Shown here: positions 35,655-43,846 of the stretch, piece after piece
Layout: every line of letters begins with the position of its first letter
How positions within the stretch are numbered: the first letter of the stretch is position 1
NCBI GenBank assembly: GCA_963758505.1
Contig: CAVWVJ010000001.1
Span: 1,240,001-1,304,000 of the forward strand
Length of the DNA: 64,000 bases
Direction of reading: 5' to 3'
Source: Korobacter sp963758505
GTDB taxonomy: Bacteria; Acidobacteriota; Terriglobia; Terriglobales; Acidobacteriaceae
Program-made: the position numbers and the translations under genes
Notes under the pieces: model-generated
What the model saw: only the letters and a program-made list of their open reading frames with translations
Told to the model about the DNA's origin: nothing
Databases searched by the model: none

Positions 35655-36068
35655 ATGAAGATCCACACCGACTATCTCTACTTCCAGACCGAGCGCCATC
35701 GCGAGTACGTCCACATCACGCCGCAAATCGAGGAGATCCTCCGCAAAAGCGGGATTAAGGACGGCATGATTCTTGTCTCCGCCATGCATATCACCGCGGG
35801 AATTTACGTCAACGACGACGAGAGCGGGCTTATCCACGACATCGACGAGTGGCTCGAGAAACTCGCTCCCTTCAAGAAGGATTACCAGCATCATCAGACG
35901 GGTGAAGATAACGGCGACTCGCACTTGAAGGCGCTGCTCATCCATCACGAGGTGATCCTGCCTGTGACCAAAGGAAAGCTCGATTTTGGGACCTGGCAGC
36001 GCGTCTTCTACGCCGAGTTCGACGGCCAGCGCCGAAAACGTGTCATTGTAAAAGTGATGGGCGAGTAA
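35655..36068 (+). CDS. YjbQ/UPF0047 family protein (secondary thiamine-phosphate synthase type)
   Basis: A 137-residue protein with the conserved core SAMHITAGIYVNDDESGLIHDIDEWL, H-rich YQHHQTGEDNGDSHLKALLIHHEV and the C-terminal DFGTWQRVFYAEFDG, all hallmarks of YjbQ/UPF0047. The E. coli homologue has weak thiamine-phosphate synthase activity; the true role is not established. Invariant His, Asp and Glu residues probably bind a metal. The ATG at 35655 matches the family; longer starts add unrelated residues. It is divergent from the DUF2339 operon. Confidence 0.93.
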   Translation: MKIHTDYLYFQTERHREYVHITPQIEEILRKSGIKDGMILVSAMHITAGIYVNDDESGLIHDIDEWLEKLAPFKKDYQHHQTGEDNGDSHLKALLIHHEVILPVTKGKLDFGTWQRVFYAEFDGQRRKRVIVKVMGE

Positions 36069-36094
36069 CCGGCCTGTCGGCCCGCTGGCGGCGA

Positions 36095-36100
36095 TATAAT
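36095..36100 (+). promoter_or_regulatory. Possible -10 element for the TPR gene
   Basis: A perfect TATAAT 23 bases upstream of the start codon. No good -35 match lies at the expected spacing, so this is tentative. Confidence 0.3.
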
Positions 36101-36122
36101 TCGTGGTTCGGGGAGGTGCGGT

Positions 36123-37265
36123 ATGACGGGTAAGCTGGTTTCGGTTGCGCTGTTGTCATGTGGGTGGATGCTCGCGGCCTCATCGCTGGGGGCGCAGAGT
36201 AAGGGGACGTCCGGCGGAACGGCCGCGGCGTCCACGGGAAACAATAACCCGCAGTTGACCAGCGGGACCGGCAAGTACGCCAACTTTGACCAGATGGTTG
36301 CGCACCAGCACGGCAATCTGACATTCACCGGCAGCGTAGTTACGGGCAACGGGCAGTTGCCTTGGGATCCGATCCCGGTGGTGGTGACCTGCGACGGTAA
36401 AACCGGCTACAACACCGAAACGGATCCCAAAGGCCGCTTCCAAATCGTTGCTGCGCCGAAAGGCAGCGAGGTCTCCCCGCAGCCCGGTCCGAAGCTGCTG
36501 ACTCCCGCCCAGTTGATTGGCTGCAATGTGCACGCCACGCTGGAGGGCTACAAGTCAACCACCGTGACCATCGCCAACCGCGACCTGACGGACAACTCTG
36601 ACATCGGCACCATCAAGCTCGACATCGACGAACGCGCCCAAGGTTACGCCATGAGCCCGACCACGGCCTCGGCGCCGAAGGACGCAAAGAAGGCCTTCGA
36701 CAAGGCGCGCGCCGACGCCAGCGACAACCACCTCGACAATGCCAAGAAGGATTTAGAGAAGGCGGTGAAGATCGATCCCCAATTTGCCGAAGCCTGGTAT
36801 CAGCTCGGCAAGATCTACGAAGTTCAGCAACCGCAAGACGCCTTTGACGCTTTCAGCAAGGCGGCGGCCGCCGATCCGCAATTCTCGCCGGTCTATGAGC
36901 ACCTTGCGCTCTCCGCGGCGCAACAGAAAAAGTGGCAGGAGACGGTGGACGCAAGCAATAAAGCTCTGCAACTCGATCCCGCGGGTACCCCCCAGATCTG
37001 GTATTTCAACGCCCTCGGCAATGCCAACGTCGGAAATAAAGACGCCGCCGAGAAGGCCGCAGAGACGTCTCTTGCCATGGACCCCGGGCACGTAGCGCCC
37101 AACACCGAACAACTACTGGCGGTGATCCTGGCTTCCAAGGGCGATTTCGCAGGCGCTTTGCAACATCTGCAGAACTGTTTGACGTACACGCCGCCAGGTC
37201 CCAACGCGGACCTGATCAAGCAGCAGATTGCGCAACTGCAAAAAGCCACCGAAGCAAAAAAATAA
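36123..37265 (+). CDS. Exported tetratricopeptide-repeat protein with carboxypeptidase-regulatory-like domain
   Basis: A 380-residue protein. It has a signal peptide (cleavage near LGAQS, about residue 24) and a Ser/Gly linker. A beta domain follows (about 62-165), with FTGSVVTGNG...PVVVTCDGKTGYNTETDPKGRFQIV resembling the carboxypeptidase regulatory fold. Four to five TPR units follow (about 185-375; KKAFDKARADASDNHLDNAKKDLEKAVKIDPQFAEAWYQLGKIYE starts the first two). TPRs mediate protein-protein contacts, so a periplasmic scaffold is likely. This combination is common in Acidobacteriota. It is convergent with the GtrA gene, with nine bases between. Confidence 0.85.
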   Translation: MTGKLVSVALLSCGWMLAASSLGAQSKGTSGGTAAASTGNNNPQLTSGTGKYANFDQMVAHQHGNLTFTGSVVTGNGQLPWDPIPVVVTCDGKTGYNTETDPKGRFQIVAAPKGSEVSPQPGPKLLTPAQLIGCNVHATLEGYKSTTVTIANRDLTDNSDIGTIKLDIDERAQGYAMSPTTASAPKDAKKAFDKARADASDNHLDNAKKDLEKAVKIDPQFAEAWYQLGKIYEVQQPQDAFDAFSKAAAADPQFSPVYEHLALSAAQQKKWQETVDASNKALQLDPAGTPQIWYFNALGNANVGNKDAAEKAAETSLAMDPGHVAPNTEQLLAVILASKGDFAGALQHLQNCLTYTPPGPNADLIKQQIAQLQKATEAKK

Positions 37266-37274
37266 GCTGCGCGA

Positions 37275-37703
37275 TCAGCTCATCGACCCGTCTGCCTTTG
37301 CGGCGAATACCCAGCGATCCGCCAGCAGAAAATTAATCACCGAGCAGATGCCGATCGCGATGATGTTGGCGCCGAGTACTGGAAGGTGAAGTCTTCCCGT
37401 GAAGACCGCCATCAGTAAGAGATTGCCTCCCAGGGAGACAAACCCGTTGCTCACGTGAAACCGGACCAGCCTCCCCATCGAACTGCCTCTCGTTGCGGGA
37501 AGGCTTCTTACACGCCAGGTGAAGCGCTCATGCCATGCGAAGTTGTGGAGTACGGTCAACTCCACGGCCAATGCGGTAGCCGCCAGGTAGGGAAGCCGCG
37601 AGGCGAGGAATGCGAGCAGTAGCAGTTGGACGGCGATTCCAACTCCCCCGACGAGGTTGAACTTCAACCAGCGCAGTGCTGCCGCTCCTATCCCGGCGCT
37701 CAC
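37275..37703 (-). CDS. GtrA family membrane protein
   Basis: A 142-residue protein with four transmembrane helices, typical of GtrA: FNLVGGVGIAVQLLLL near the N-terminus, HNFAWHERFTW in the first loop, and the C-terminal FLLADRWVF. GtrA-like proteins are thought to flip lipid-linked sugars or otherwise assist surface glycan modification. The GTG start at 37703 overlaps the TGA of the upstream CDP-alcohol phosphatidyltransferase gene (GTGA), so translation is probably coupled. It is the last gene of a START-like / phosphatidyltransferase / GtrA operon. Confidence 0.9.
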   Translation of the reverse strand: MSAGIGAAALRWLKFNLVGGVGIAVQLLLLAFLASRLPYLAATALAVELTVLHNFAWHERFTWRVRSLPATRGSSMGRLVRFHVSNGFVSLGGNLLLMAVFTGRLHLPVLGANIIAIGICSVINFLLADRWVFAAKADGSMS

Positions 37704-38410
37704 TGAATCCTCTCCGCAAAATAGAGTTCGCGGCCATGCCGGAAGGTGGTCGAGAGCGCCATAACTGTCATTCCCATGGTTGCGATTACACCGCCGACGT
37801 CGAACAGCAGGAAGCGCCGGCCCAGCAAGGTGGCATAGGGGTGGAAGAGCAGGGTTACCGTTCCCATCGCGAGCAGAATGCGAATCTCCGTCGGTCCAAA
37901 GGGTCCGTGGGACATTCGAAACTTTCCCAGCGTGTAGGTGGCCAAGTAGCTTTCAATCGATAGAATCAGAAACCCGAGCAGCATCGCCATGGCGATCTGC
38001 CGATGGAGATATCCGGAAAGTCCAAGCCCAGCCATCATGGCGACTGCGCCGAATGCGTCGGCCATGTGGTCAACGTAGAAGCCATAGCGCGGCCGCTGCT
38101 GATTGCGGACGCGCGCCAGGGTCCCATCCAGACTGTCGCCCAGCCAGTTCAGCGCGATGCATAGAACGGACAACAGTAATGCGTAACGCTGGCGCGATGC
38201 CCATGCATAGCAAGCTCCAGCGCCGATTTGAGCGGATACTCCCAAAGCGGTGAGGTGATCGGGGTTGATCCACTCCGGCGTGCGCTGCGCCATCCATATC
38301 AAGATTCTTTTCTCGATACTTGCGGTGACCGCCTGTTGAACTCGTAGGGCCGGTTGAAAATCTGCTGGGTAAAGTGTCGTCGTGAGGCTGAGCTTGGTTT
38401 CAGTTGGCAT
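37700..38410 (-). CDS. CDP-alcohol phosphatidyltransferase family protein
   Basis: A 236-residue integral membrane enzyme with the complete signature DGxxARxxxxxxxxxGxxxDxxxD (Asp95-Gly96, Arg100, Gly110, Asp114, Asp118). This family moves a phosphatidyl or similar group from a CDP-alcohol to an acceptor alcohol in phospholipid or inositol-phosphate synthesis. The acceptor is not predictable. Unlike PgsA or PssA it has a cytoplasmic N-terminal extension of about 50 residues. It overlaps the START-like gene by 11 bases and GtrA by four bases, which suggests a dedicated lipid-modification operon. Confidence 0.88.
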   Translation of the reverse strand: MPTETKLSLTTTLYPADFQPALRVQQAVTASIEKRILIWMAQRTPEWINPDHLTALGVSAQIGAGACYAWASRQRYALLLSVLCIALNWLGDSLDGTLARVRNQQRPRYGFYVDHMADAFGAVAMMAGLGLSGYLHRQIAMAMLLGFLILSIESYLATYTLGKFRMSHGPFGPTEIRILLAMGTVTLLFHPYATLLGRRFLLFDVGGVIATMGMTVMALSTTFRHGRELYFAERIQ

Positions 38411-39203
38411 GATTTCTCCGGGAAAGCAAAGCGTTGCGGGTTGCGGTTAGGGTGAATGCGAGAGACTCTCGGGGAATGCTCTCCACGAACGGCCCGACAG
38501 CCCAGTCCAGTCCAAAGGGGATGTCGCGGGTGAGCGACACGGCCTCGCATTGCAGCAAAAGTCCATCCGGCTCCTGTTGGTAGGACCAATAAGAGTTCAG
38601 CCGCCAGAGGAAACCATGGTCGTCTCCCGCAGGCAGCGCACGTTCGTGCGCTGTTCCGGCGTCCGCGATCTCTGCTACGTGTGTGCTGCGCGAGAGGCTG
38701 AACCCGTGCCGGTCGTCCAGCGATCCGTACACGACGTCGTAGCGGGTATCCAGGGTGACGGTGAGGGCTTTCCGGTAGCGCAGCCGCATTGCAACCTGGA
38801 GCCGGTCACCGGTACGGGCAATCAAGCGCGACTGCACTACTTGCGGGGCGTAAAAGGAAGAGAACCGGTCGGCATCCTGCACCACTTTCAGGAACTCGGC
38901 GACCGTGGCCCCGGGAACAAATGCCGTGGCACGCCAGTGATGGATCATGCCACCCGAAACCTTCTTGCCGGCGGTCACCTTTTCGAGGAGAACATCCCGG
39001 CCGGGAAACTTCGCGAGAGGCTGGTCGTGGTCGGAAGGCTCCAGGAAGGCGGTTTTGGACTGGTGCTGGCGTTCGAGCCGTGCTTCCAGTTGCGCAATGT
39101 AAAGGTCAAAGGCGGCATTGGCGTCTGCCTGCGCTGAGGCAGCCGAGGCGGCCATCGGCAGCGCCAAGAGGAACGCCATGGAGAGTGCGATGCGTCCTTG
39201 CAT
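38400..39203 (-). CDS. Exported START/SRPBCC-like lipid-binding-fold protein
   Basis: A 267-residue protein with a signal peptide (Met-Gln-Gly-Arg, hydrophobic core, AASA cleavage near residue 22). The mature part has the SRPBCC/START pattern: GMIHHWRATAFVPGATVAEFLKVVQDADRFSSFYAPQVVQSRLI, a long antiparallel sheet, and a C-terminal helix PRESLAFTLTATRNALL. Such domains bind hydrophobic ligands. The ATG at 39203 follows AAGGTAGG and gives a clean signal peptide; the same frame stays open to 39560, but that extension is Arg/Pro-rich and unlikely. It leads the operon with the phosphatidyltransferase and GtrA. Confidence 0.78.
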   Translation of the reverse strand: MQGRIALSMAFLLALPMAASAASAQADANAAFDLYIAQLEARLERQHQSKTAFLEPSDHDQPLAKFPGRDVLLEKVTAGKKVSGGMIHHWRATAFVPGATVAEFLKVVQDADRFSSFYAPQVVQSRLIARTGDRLQVAMRLRYRKALTVTLDTRYDVVYGSLDDRHGFSLSRSTHVAEIADAGTAHERALPAGDDHGFLWRLNSYWSYQQEPDGLLLQCEAVSLTRDIPFGLDWAVGPFVESIPRESLAFTLTATRNALLSRRNHAN

Positions 39204-39361
39204 GCCGCCTACCTTGGCCCTTGGCTGCCAGGGAGGGCAATGCCACCGGGATCGCCAGAACCTCCAATGTTCCTCGCAGCGTAAGCCACGGAAAATACGC
39301 AGCTTAGCGAGACATCTCCATTGAGCTTTGTGGCCGGCGGCAGTTAAACTACGAGGCACAG

Positions 39362-40222
39362 ATGGAGAACGACGGCCAGCAACGGCTCTTTCGATTCGCG
39401 GTCTTCGAGGCGGACGAAACCACGGGCGAGCTTCGAAAACAAGGCATGCGGGTGAAAATGAACGCCCAGGCCTTCCAAACTCTGCTTTTGTTGCTGGAAA
39501 ACCCGGGTCAACTCGTCTCGCGGGATGCAATCCGCCAGCGACTCTGGCCGGAGGGGACATTCGTCGATTTCGATCACGGCCTGAACTCCGCGGTCAACCG
39601 CATCCGCGAGGTACTCGGCGACTCGGCGGCCTCTCCGCGCTACGTGGAGACCCTCTCTGGCCGCGGCTATCGCTTCCTCGCGGAAGTGGAGACCGTGGAC
39701 CGGAAGGCCCAGGCGGGGCCTTCATTGTCGCAAGCCGTGGTACGCGCCCCGAAGCAGGACCCCGGAAGTTCCTTCACCCTCCTGGCTGCCCCGGAGGAAC
39801 TACCCGAGGCGTCACGGAAGCTGGTTCGAGGCTTGTTGCTTCTGTTGCAGCTAATGTATTTGGCTTTCTATATCGGCGCGCTGGCGAACCTGGGCGAAGT
39901 CGGTCAACTGTTGACGGCTCTTCCGTTTAGTCCACAATGGGCGATGGTTCTGCTGATCGTGACTGCGGTCATCCTGGTCCCAATTCGGCTCTTCCTGATC
40001 AGCGCGATTGCCTTCCATCCGCCGAGGCTGAAGGAGAAGTTTCTCAAGATCTTTCCGCTGGTGCTTTTGCTGGACGAACTGTGGTCCTTGTCACCCTTCC
40101 TCTTGCTGCATCACATCAATTTCGGCCTCGCGCTCGCCGCCACTGCCGCCCTTGTCTATGCGCCCTTTGCACAAAGGTCGCTCATCCTGATGATGGACAA
40201 GGCCCCGGAGCTCCACCCATAG
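39362..40222 (+). CDS. Membrane-bound winged-helix transcriptional regulator (OmpR-type DNA-binding domain)
   Basis: A 286-residue protein. Residues about 8-105 are a winged helix of the OmpR/CadC type (RFAVFEADETTGELRKQGMRVKM..., then SAVNRIREVLGDSAASPRYVETLSGRGYRFLAEV). The C-terminal half is hydrophobic, with about four transmembrane helices (145-165, 180-205, 220-240, 245-262) and no obvious periplasmic sensor. It is probably a one-component regulator that senses the membrane itself or a partner. The architecture is typical of Acidobacteriota, in which this wHTH class is expanded. It is divergent from the START-like operon. Confidence 0.85.
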   Translation: MENDGQQRLFRFAVFEADETTGELRKQGMRVKMNAQAFQTLLLLLENPGQLVSRDAIRQRLWPEGTFVDFDHGLNSAVNRIREVLGDSAASPRYVETLSGRGYRFLAEVETVDRKAQAGPSLSQAVVRAPKQDPGSSFTLLAAPEELPEASRKLVRGLLLLLQLMYLAFYIGALANLGEVGQLLTALPFSPQWAMVLLIVTAVILVPIRLFLISAIAFHPPRLKEKFLKIFPLVLLLDELWSLSPFLLLHHINFGLALAATAALVYAPFAQRSLILMMDKAPELHP

Positions 40223-40353
40223 GGCGCCCGATCGAAAGAGATCCGTTTTGCATCTTCTTTGTTGCAACTGAATGGCAATTCAGTTTAGATTATTCCCCAC
40301 TTGCTGGCCCGCTCGGGGCGTTGCTTTTCGATCAACAGGGGCAAACGGGGTTC

Positions 40354-41019
40354 GTGCCAAAACGTAATTTGCAACCATCTCCTGCACGCGTGGGCGATTC
40401 CAAGCCGCAGTCGCCGTCTGTTGCCCGAGGACCGGTTCCGGTCCGCACTTCCGACAAGTACCAGCGCATTCTCGACGCCGCTTTCGCAGTGATCGCCGAG
40501 AAGGGCTTCTTTACCGCTCGTATTTCCGACATTGCCAAGCGCGCCGACGTAGCCGACGGCACCGTCTATCTTTATTTCAAGAGTAAGGAAGAGATCCTGA
40601 TGAAGGCGATTCATACCGCCTTCGATGCGTTCATGAGTCGGGCGCGGATCGAACTGGGGAAGCTCGCATCCCCGGAGCAACAGTTGCGAAGGTTGGCGCA
40701 TTTACATCTGGAAGCGATGGGTTCAAATCGGAACGCGGCGATCGTGTTTCAAATGGAGTTGCGCCAGAGCACGCGATTTCTGGAAGAATTTTCTCACGAT
40801 CACATGGTCGAGTACTTCGCGCTCGTACGCGAGGCAATCCGCCGAGGCCAGCAGGATGGAACCTTCCGTCCGGACCTCTCCGACAAAGTTGCGGCGAACT
40901 GCTTCTTTGGCTCGCTGGATGAAATGGTGACATCGTGGGTGTTGAGTAACGAAGACTACCCGCTGGCAAACGCCGCAGACCATGTCTGTGATGTCATTCT
41001 GAAAGGATTGGAGAAGTAA
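40354..41019 (+). CDS. TetR/AcrR family regulator, probably of fatty-acid metabolism
   Basis: A 221-residue one-component repressor. The N-terminal HTH (about 32-80; RILDAAFAVIAEKGFFTARISDIAKRADVADGTVYLYFKSKEEIL) is a TetR signature, close to the FadR (YsiA)-type subgroup that responds to acyl-CoA. The C-terminal ligand-binding domain is about 140 residues. The long-chain acyl-CoA ligase gene begins three bases after the stop, supporting auto-regulation of a fatty-acid degradation unit. The GTG at 40354 is chosen because AACGGGG lies a few bases upstream; the frame stays open further upstream but into the preceding gene. Confidence 0.9.
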   Translation: MPKRNLQPSPARVGDSKPQSPSVARGPVPVRTSDKYQRILDAAFAVIAEKGFFTARISDIAKRADVADGTVYLYFKSKEEILMKAIHTAFDAFMSRARIELGKLASPEQQLRRLAHLHLEAMGSNRNAAIVFQMELRQSTRFLEEFSHDHMVEYFALVREAIRRGQQDGTFRPDLSDKVAANCFFGSLDEMVTSWVLSNEDYPLANAADHVCDVILKGLEK

Positions 41020-41022
41020 AAC

Positions 41023-42816
41023 GTGGCGATCGGTATTCGCACAATCAATGATGTCTTTTTTGCCGTCGTCGATCGCCAGCTTCCGCGGGTCATGACTTAC
41101 CGCGAAGGCGCGAACTGGGTCTCGATTTCTTCCCAGGACCTCTATCGGAGGGTTGCCGCGACTGCCAAAGCGCTCCAGATCTGGGGGGTGAAAAAAGGCG
41201 ATCGGGTCGCCATTCTCAGCGAAAACCGTCCCGAGTGGGCTATCGCCGACTATGCTGCCCTCGCGATCGGCGCGGTTGTCGTGCCGATTTACGCAACCCT
41301 GACAGCCGACCAGATCGCCTTCCTGCTGCGCGATTCAGGTACCAAGGTCATATTCCTTTCGAGCCGGGTGCAGTTGCAGAAGATCCAGGCTATCCGGGAG
41401 CAGACTGCCCTGGAACGCATCGTAATGATGGATGAGGTGATTCCACCCGAGGCCGATCCCATGCAGGCCATCATGGAAGATGGCCCCCAGGGTCGCGATG
41501 AAGCGTTCGACGCCCTTGCGAAGTCGATAGGACCTGACGACCTGGCGTCACTGGTGTACACCTCTGGCACCACCGGCAACTCGAAGGGCGCGATGATCAC
41601 CCATGGCAACATGGCCTCGAACCTTTGTTGCTCGCTCGAAATGTTCCCGCTTAAGGCAGGCGAAGAGCGGCTGATCTCATTCCTGCCGCTCTCGCACATC
41701 ACAGCACGCCACCTCGATTACGCGATGTTCTACCGCGGCGTGATGATCGCCTACTGCCCCAACGTCGAAATGATCACTTCGATGATGCAGGAGATTCGGC
41801 CGACCGTCTTTGTGGCCGTCCCGCGGGTGTACGAAAAGATCGCGAGCACCGTGAAGTCGAAGGCCTCCGAGGGATTCAAACGCAAGGTGTACGACTGGGC
41901 GATGAAGGTGGGCGCCGCGCACGAGGCCGAAGTGCTGGTAGGCAAGACGCCGGCCGCGCTCTCCTGGAAGCTGGCGAATAAGCTGCTTTACTCGAAGGTG
42001 CGCGAAGCCATGGGCGGCGCGGTGAAGTATTTCATCTCCGGGGGTGCGCCGCTGGGCCGCGAACTTGCGGAGTGGTATGCGCTGATCGGCATTCGCATCC
42101 ACGAGGGATACGGATTAACGGAGACCTCGCCGGTCATTGCGCTCAACAATCCCGAACGGCATCGTCTTGGCAGCGTGGGACCGATCCTCAGCAATTTGGA
42201 ATTGAAAATCGCTCACGATGGCGAGATTCTCGTGCGTGGCCCGTCGGTGTTCAAAGGCTATTGGAACCTGCCCGTCGAGACAGATCAGGCGTTCGAGGGC
42301 GATTGGTTCAGAACGGGCGACATCGGCCATATCGATGCCGAAGGCTATCTCTCGATCACCGATCGCAAGAAAGACCTGATCAAAACCTCCGGCGGAAAAT
42401 TCATTGCGCCGCAACCGATCGAAGGCTCGCTGAAGGCGAACCCGCTGGTCGCCGAAGCGGCCATGGTCGGCGAAAAGCGCCGCTTTCCGGCAGTCATGAT
42501 CCTGCCGAACTTTGCCGTGCTGGAAGAGTGGGCGAAGAAAAACAACGTGGTGTACGACGGACGCGACCATCTAGTCACGGATCCGCGGGTGATCGAGCTT
42601 TACACGCAAATTGTAGAACAGGTAAACAGCAAGCTCGCGCAATACGAAAAGATGAAGAAGCTTGTCATATTGCCTACGGAGCTCAGCATTGCAGATGGCA
42701 CCATGACGGCCAGCATGAAACTGCGCCGCCGCCAGCTCGAAGCCAAGTTCCGTGATCGCATCGAAGCCATGTACGCCGCCGAGAACGGTGCTCCCGAGCG
42801 CGTAGCCGCCGGCTGA
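41023..42816 (+). CDS. Long-chain fatty-acid-CoA ligase (FadD-like)
   Basis: A 597-residue ANL-superfamily enzyme that activates fatty acids to acyl-CoA through an acyl-adenylate. The P-loop-like motif YTSGTTGNSKG is at 179-189, with further adenylation signatures GYGLTETSPV, DWFRTGDIGH and the hinge region DRKKDLIKTSGGKFIAP. It belongs to the bacterial long-chain subgroup similar to FadD15. It starts with GTG at 41023, three bases after the TetR regulator, so the two genes form one operon. Confidence 0.95.
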   Translation: MAIGIRTINDVFFAVVDRQLPRVMTYREGANWVSISSQDLYRRVAATAKALQIWGVKKGDRVAILSENRPEWAIADYAALAIGAVVVPIYATLTADQIAFLLRDSGTKVIFLSSRVQLQKIQAIREQTALERIVMMDEVIPPEADPMQAIMEDGPQGRDEAFDALAKSIGPDDLASLVYTSGTTGNSKGAMITHGNMASNLCCSLEMFPLKAGEERLISFLPLSHITARHLDYAMFYRGVMIAYCPNVEMITSMMQEIRPTVFVAVPRVYEKIASTVKSKASEGFKRKVYDWAMKVGAAHEAEVLVGKTPAALSWKLANKLLYSKVREAMGGAVKYFISGGAPLGRELAEWYALIGIRIHEGYGLTETSPVIALNNPERHRLGSVGPILSNLELKIAHDGEILVRGPSVFKGYWNLPVETDQAFEGDWFRTGDIGHIDAEGYLSITDRKKDLIKTSGGKFIAPQPIEGSLKANPLVAEAAMVGEKRRFPAVMILPNFAVLEEWAKKNNVVYDGRDHLVTDPRVIELYTQIVEQVNSKLAQYEKMKKLVILPTELSIADGTMTASMKLRRRQLEAKFRDRIEAMYAAENGAPERVAAG

Positions 42817-42831
42817 TGCGACTTATTTCCT

Positions 42832-42895
42832 TCGTGTCATCCTGAGCGACGAACGCGAAGCGATCGCGGACGAAGGACCCCTACGTTCTCCCAAG
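42832..42895. repeat. Interspersed '...GTCATCC...' element (copy C)
   Basis: An intergenic segment that begins GTGTCATCCTGAGCG and contains GAAGGACC. It is the reverse orientation of the element class seen at 54789-54823, 58197-58242 and 60069-60114, whose common core is TCnGGATGACA. It lies between convergent genes. Confidence 0.5.
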
Positions 42896-42900
42896 CGGTC

Positions 42901-43761
42901 CTATCCGCGAACCGCCCAGAACAAAACCGCCGTACCCACGATGATCCGGTAGATGGCAAACGGGACGAAGCCGCGTGTCCGCACCCAGTTCATAAACCAG
43001 GCCACGACGCCATAGGCGACGATGAAGCTCACCACGAAGCCGATCGCCAGCGCAATCCATCCGTGCGTATCCATGTGAACGACGCCAAGAGCAGCGCCAG
43101 CGGCGTCCTTATGGCGCAGCGTCTTCAGCAGGTCGTAGCAGGTGGCGACGATCATGGTCGGAATCGAGAGGAAGAACGAAAACTCCAGCGCCGCCGCGCG
43201 CGTCATGCCGGCGAGCTGTCCGGCGGCAATCGTGGACATCGAACGCGACGTGCCGGGAAAGACCGCCGACAAGACCTGGCAGAACCCGATCCATATCGCC
43301 TGCCCAAGCGACATCTTGTCCATGTCATCGGTGCGGCCCTTGTTTCCGTACACCGCATCGACGATCCACATCACGATGCCGCCAACCAGCAGGGAAGTGC
43401 CCATGATCACCAGGCTCTCCAGGTGCTTGCCGATCACCTTCGTGAGAAGGAACGCCGGCCCGGCGGTGCACACGAACGCAATCATCGTGAGCGTGAGCGG
43501 ATGCGTCAGTGCGGTGTGGTTGCGATTCTTGCCGTGGGGAAACGTTCGCACGAATTCGGCAATGCGATGGCGGAAGTAAATCGGCAGACACAGGATCGCG
43601 CCGAGTTGAATGAAGATGGAGAACATCTTCCAATAGCCATCTGCGAGATCAATATGCAACAGCGCCTCGCAGATCCGCAGGTGCGCCGTGGAGCTAACAG
43701 GCAGAAACTCGGTGAGTCCTTCCACAACCCCAAGCAGGGCCGCAAGCGCGTAGGTATTCAA
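42901..43761 (-). CDS. uppP: Undecaprenyl-diphosphatase UppP (BacA)
   Basis: A 286-residue polytopic membrane enzyme that dephosphorylates undecaprenyl pyrophosphate to recycle the cell-wall lipid carrier; it is associated with bacitracin resistance. Catalytic motif EGLTEFLPVSSTAHL spans 14-28, and the second motif PGTSRSMSTIAAGQ is present. About eight transmembrane helices are seen. Translation probably starts at a TTG at 43761, four bases after GGAGG; the next ATG is out of frame. The family fold and length (about 270-290) fit. Confidence 0.95.
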   Translation of the reverse strand: MNTYALAALLGVVEGLTEFLPVSSTAHLRICEALLHIDLADGYWKMFSIFIQLGAILCLPIYFRHRIAEFVRTFPHGKNRNHTALTHPLTLTMIAFVCTAGPAFLLTKVIGKHLESLVIMGTSLLVGGIVMWIVDAVYGNKGRTDDMDKMSLGQAIWIGFCQVLSAVFPGTSRSMSTIAAGQLAGMTRAAALEFSFFLSIPTMIVATCYDLLKTLRHKDAAGAALGVVHMDTHGWIALAIGFVVSFIVAYGVVAWFMNWVRTRGFVPFAIYRIIVGTAVLFWAVRG

Positions 43762-43846
43762 ACATCCTCCAAGGTGGTAGGAACGCGAGCTGAGTACACA
43801 GATTCTCCCGCGTCTGCCGCGCTCGCGCTAGTAACGATTGTTATGT

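Noticed and set aside
39204..39560. 119-residue N-terminal extension of the START-like protein
   Set aside because: It is Arg/Pro/Trp-rich and overlaps the divergent regulator gene; the ATG at 39203 has a good ribosome binding site and a clean signal peptide.
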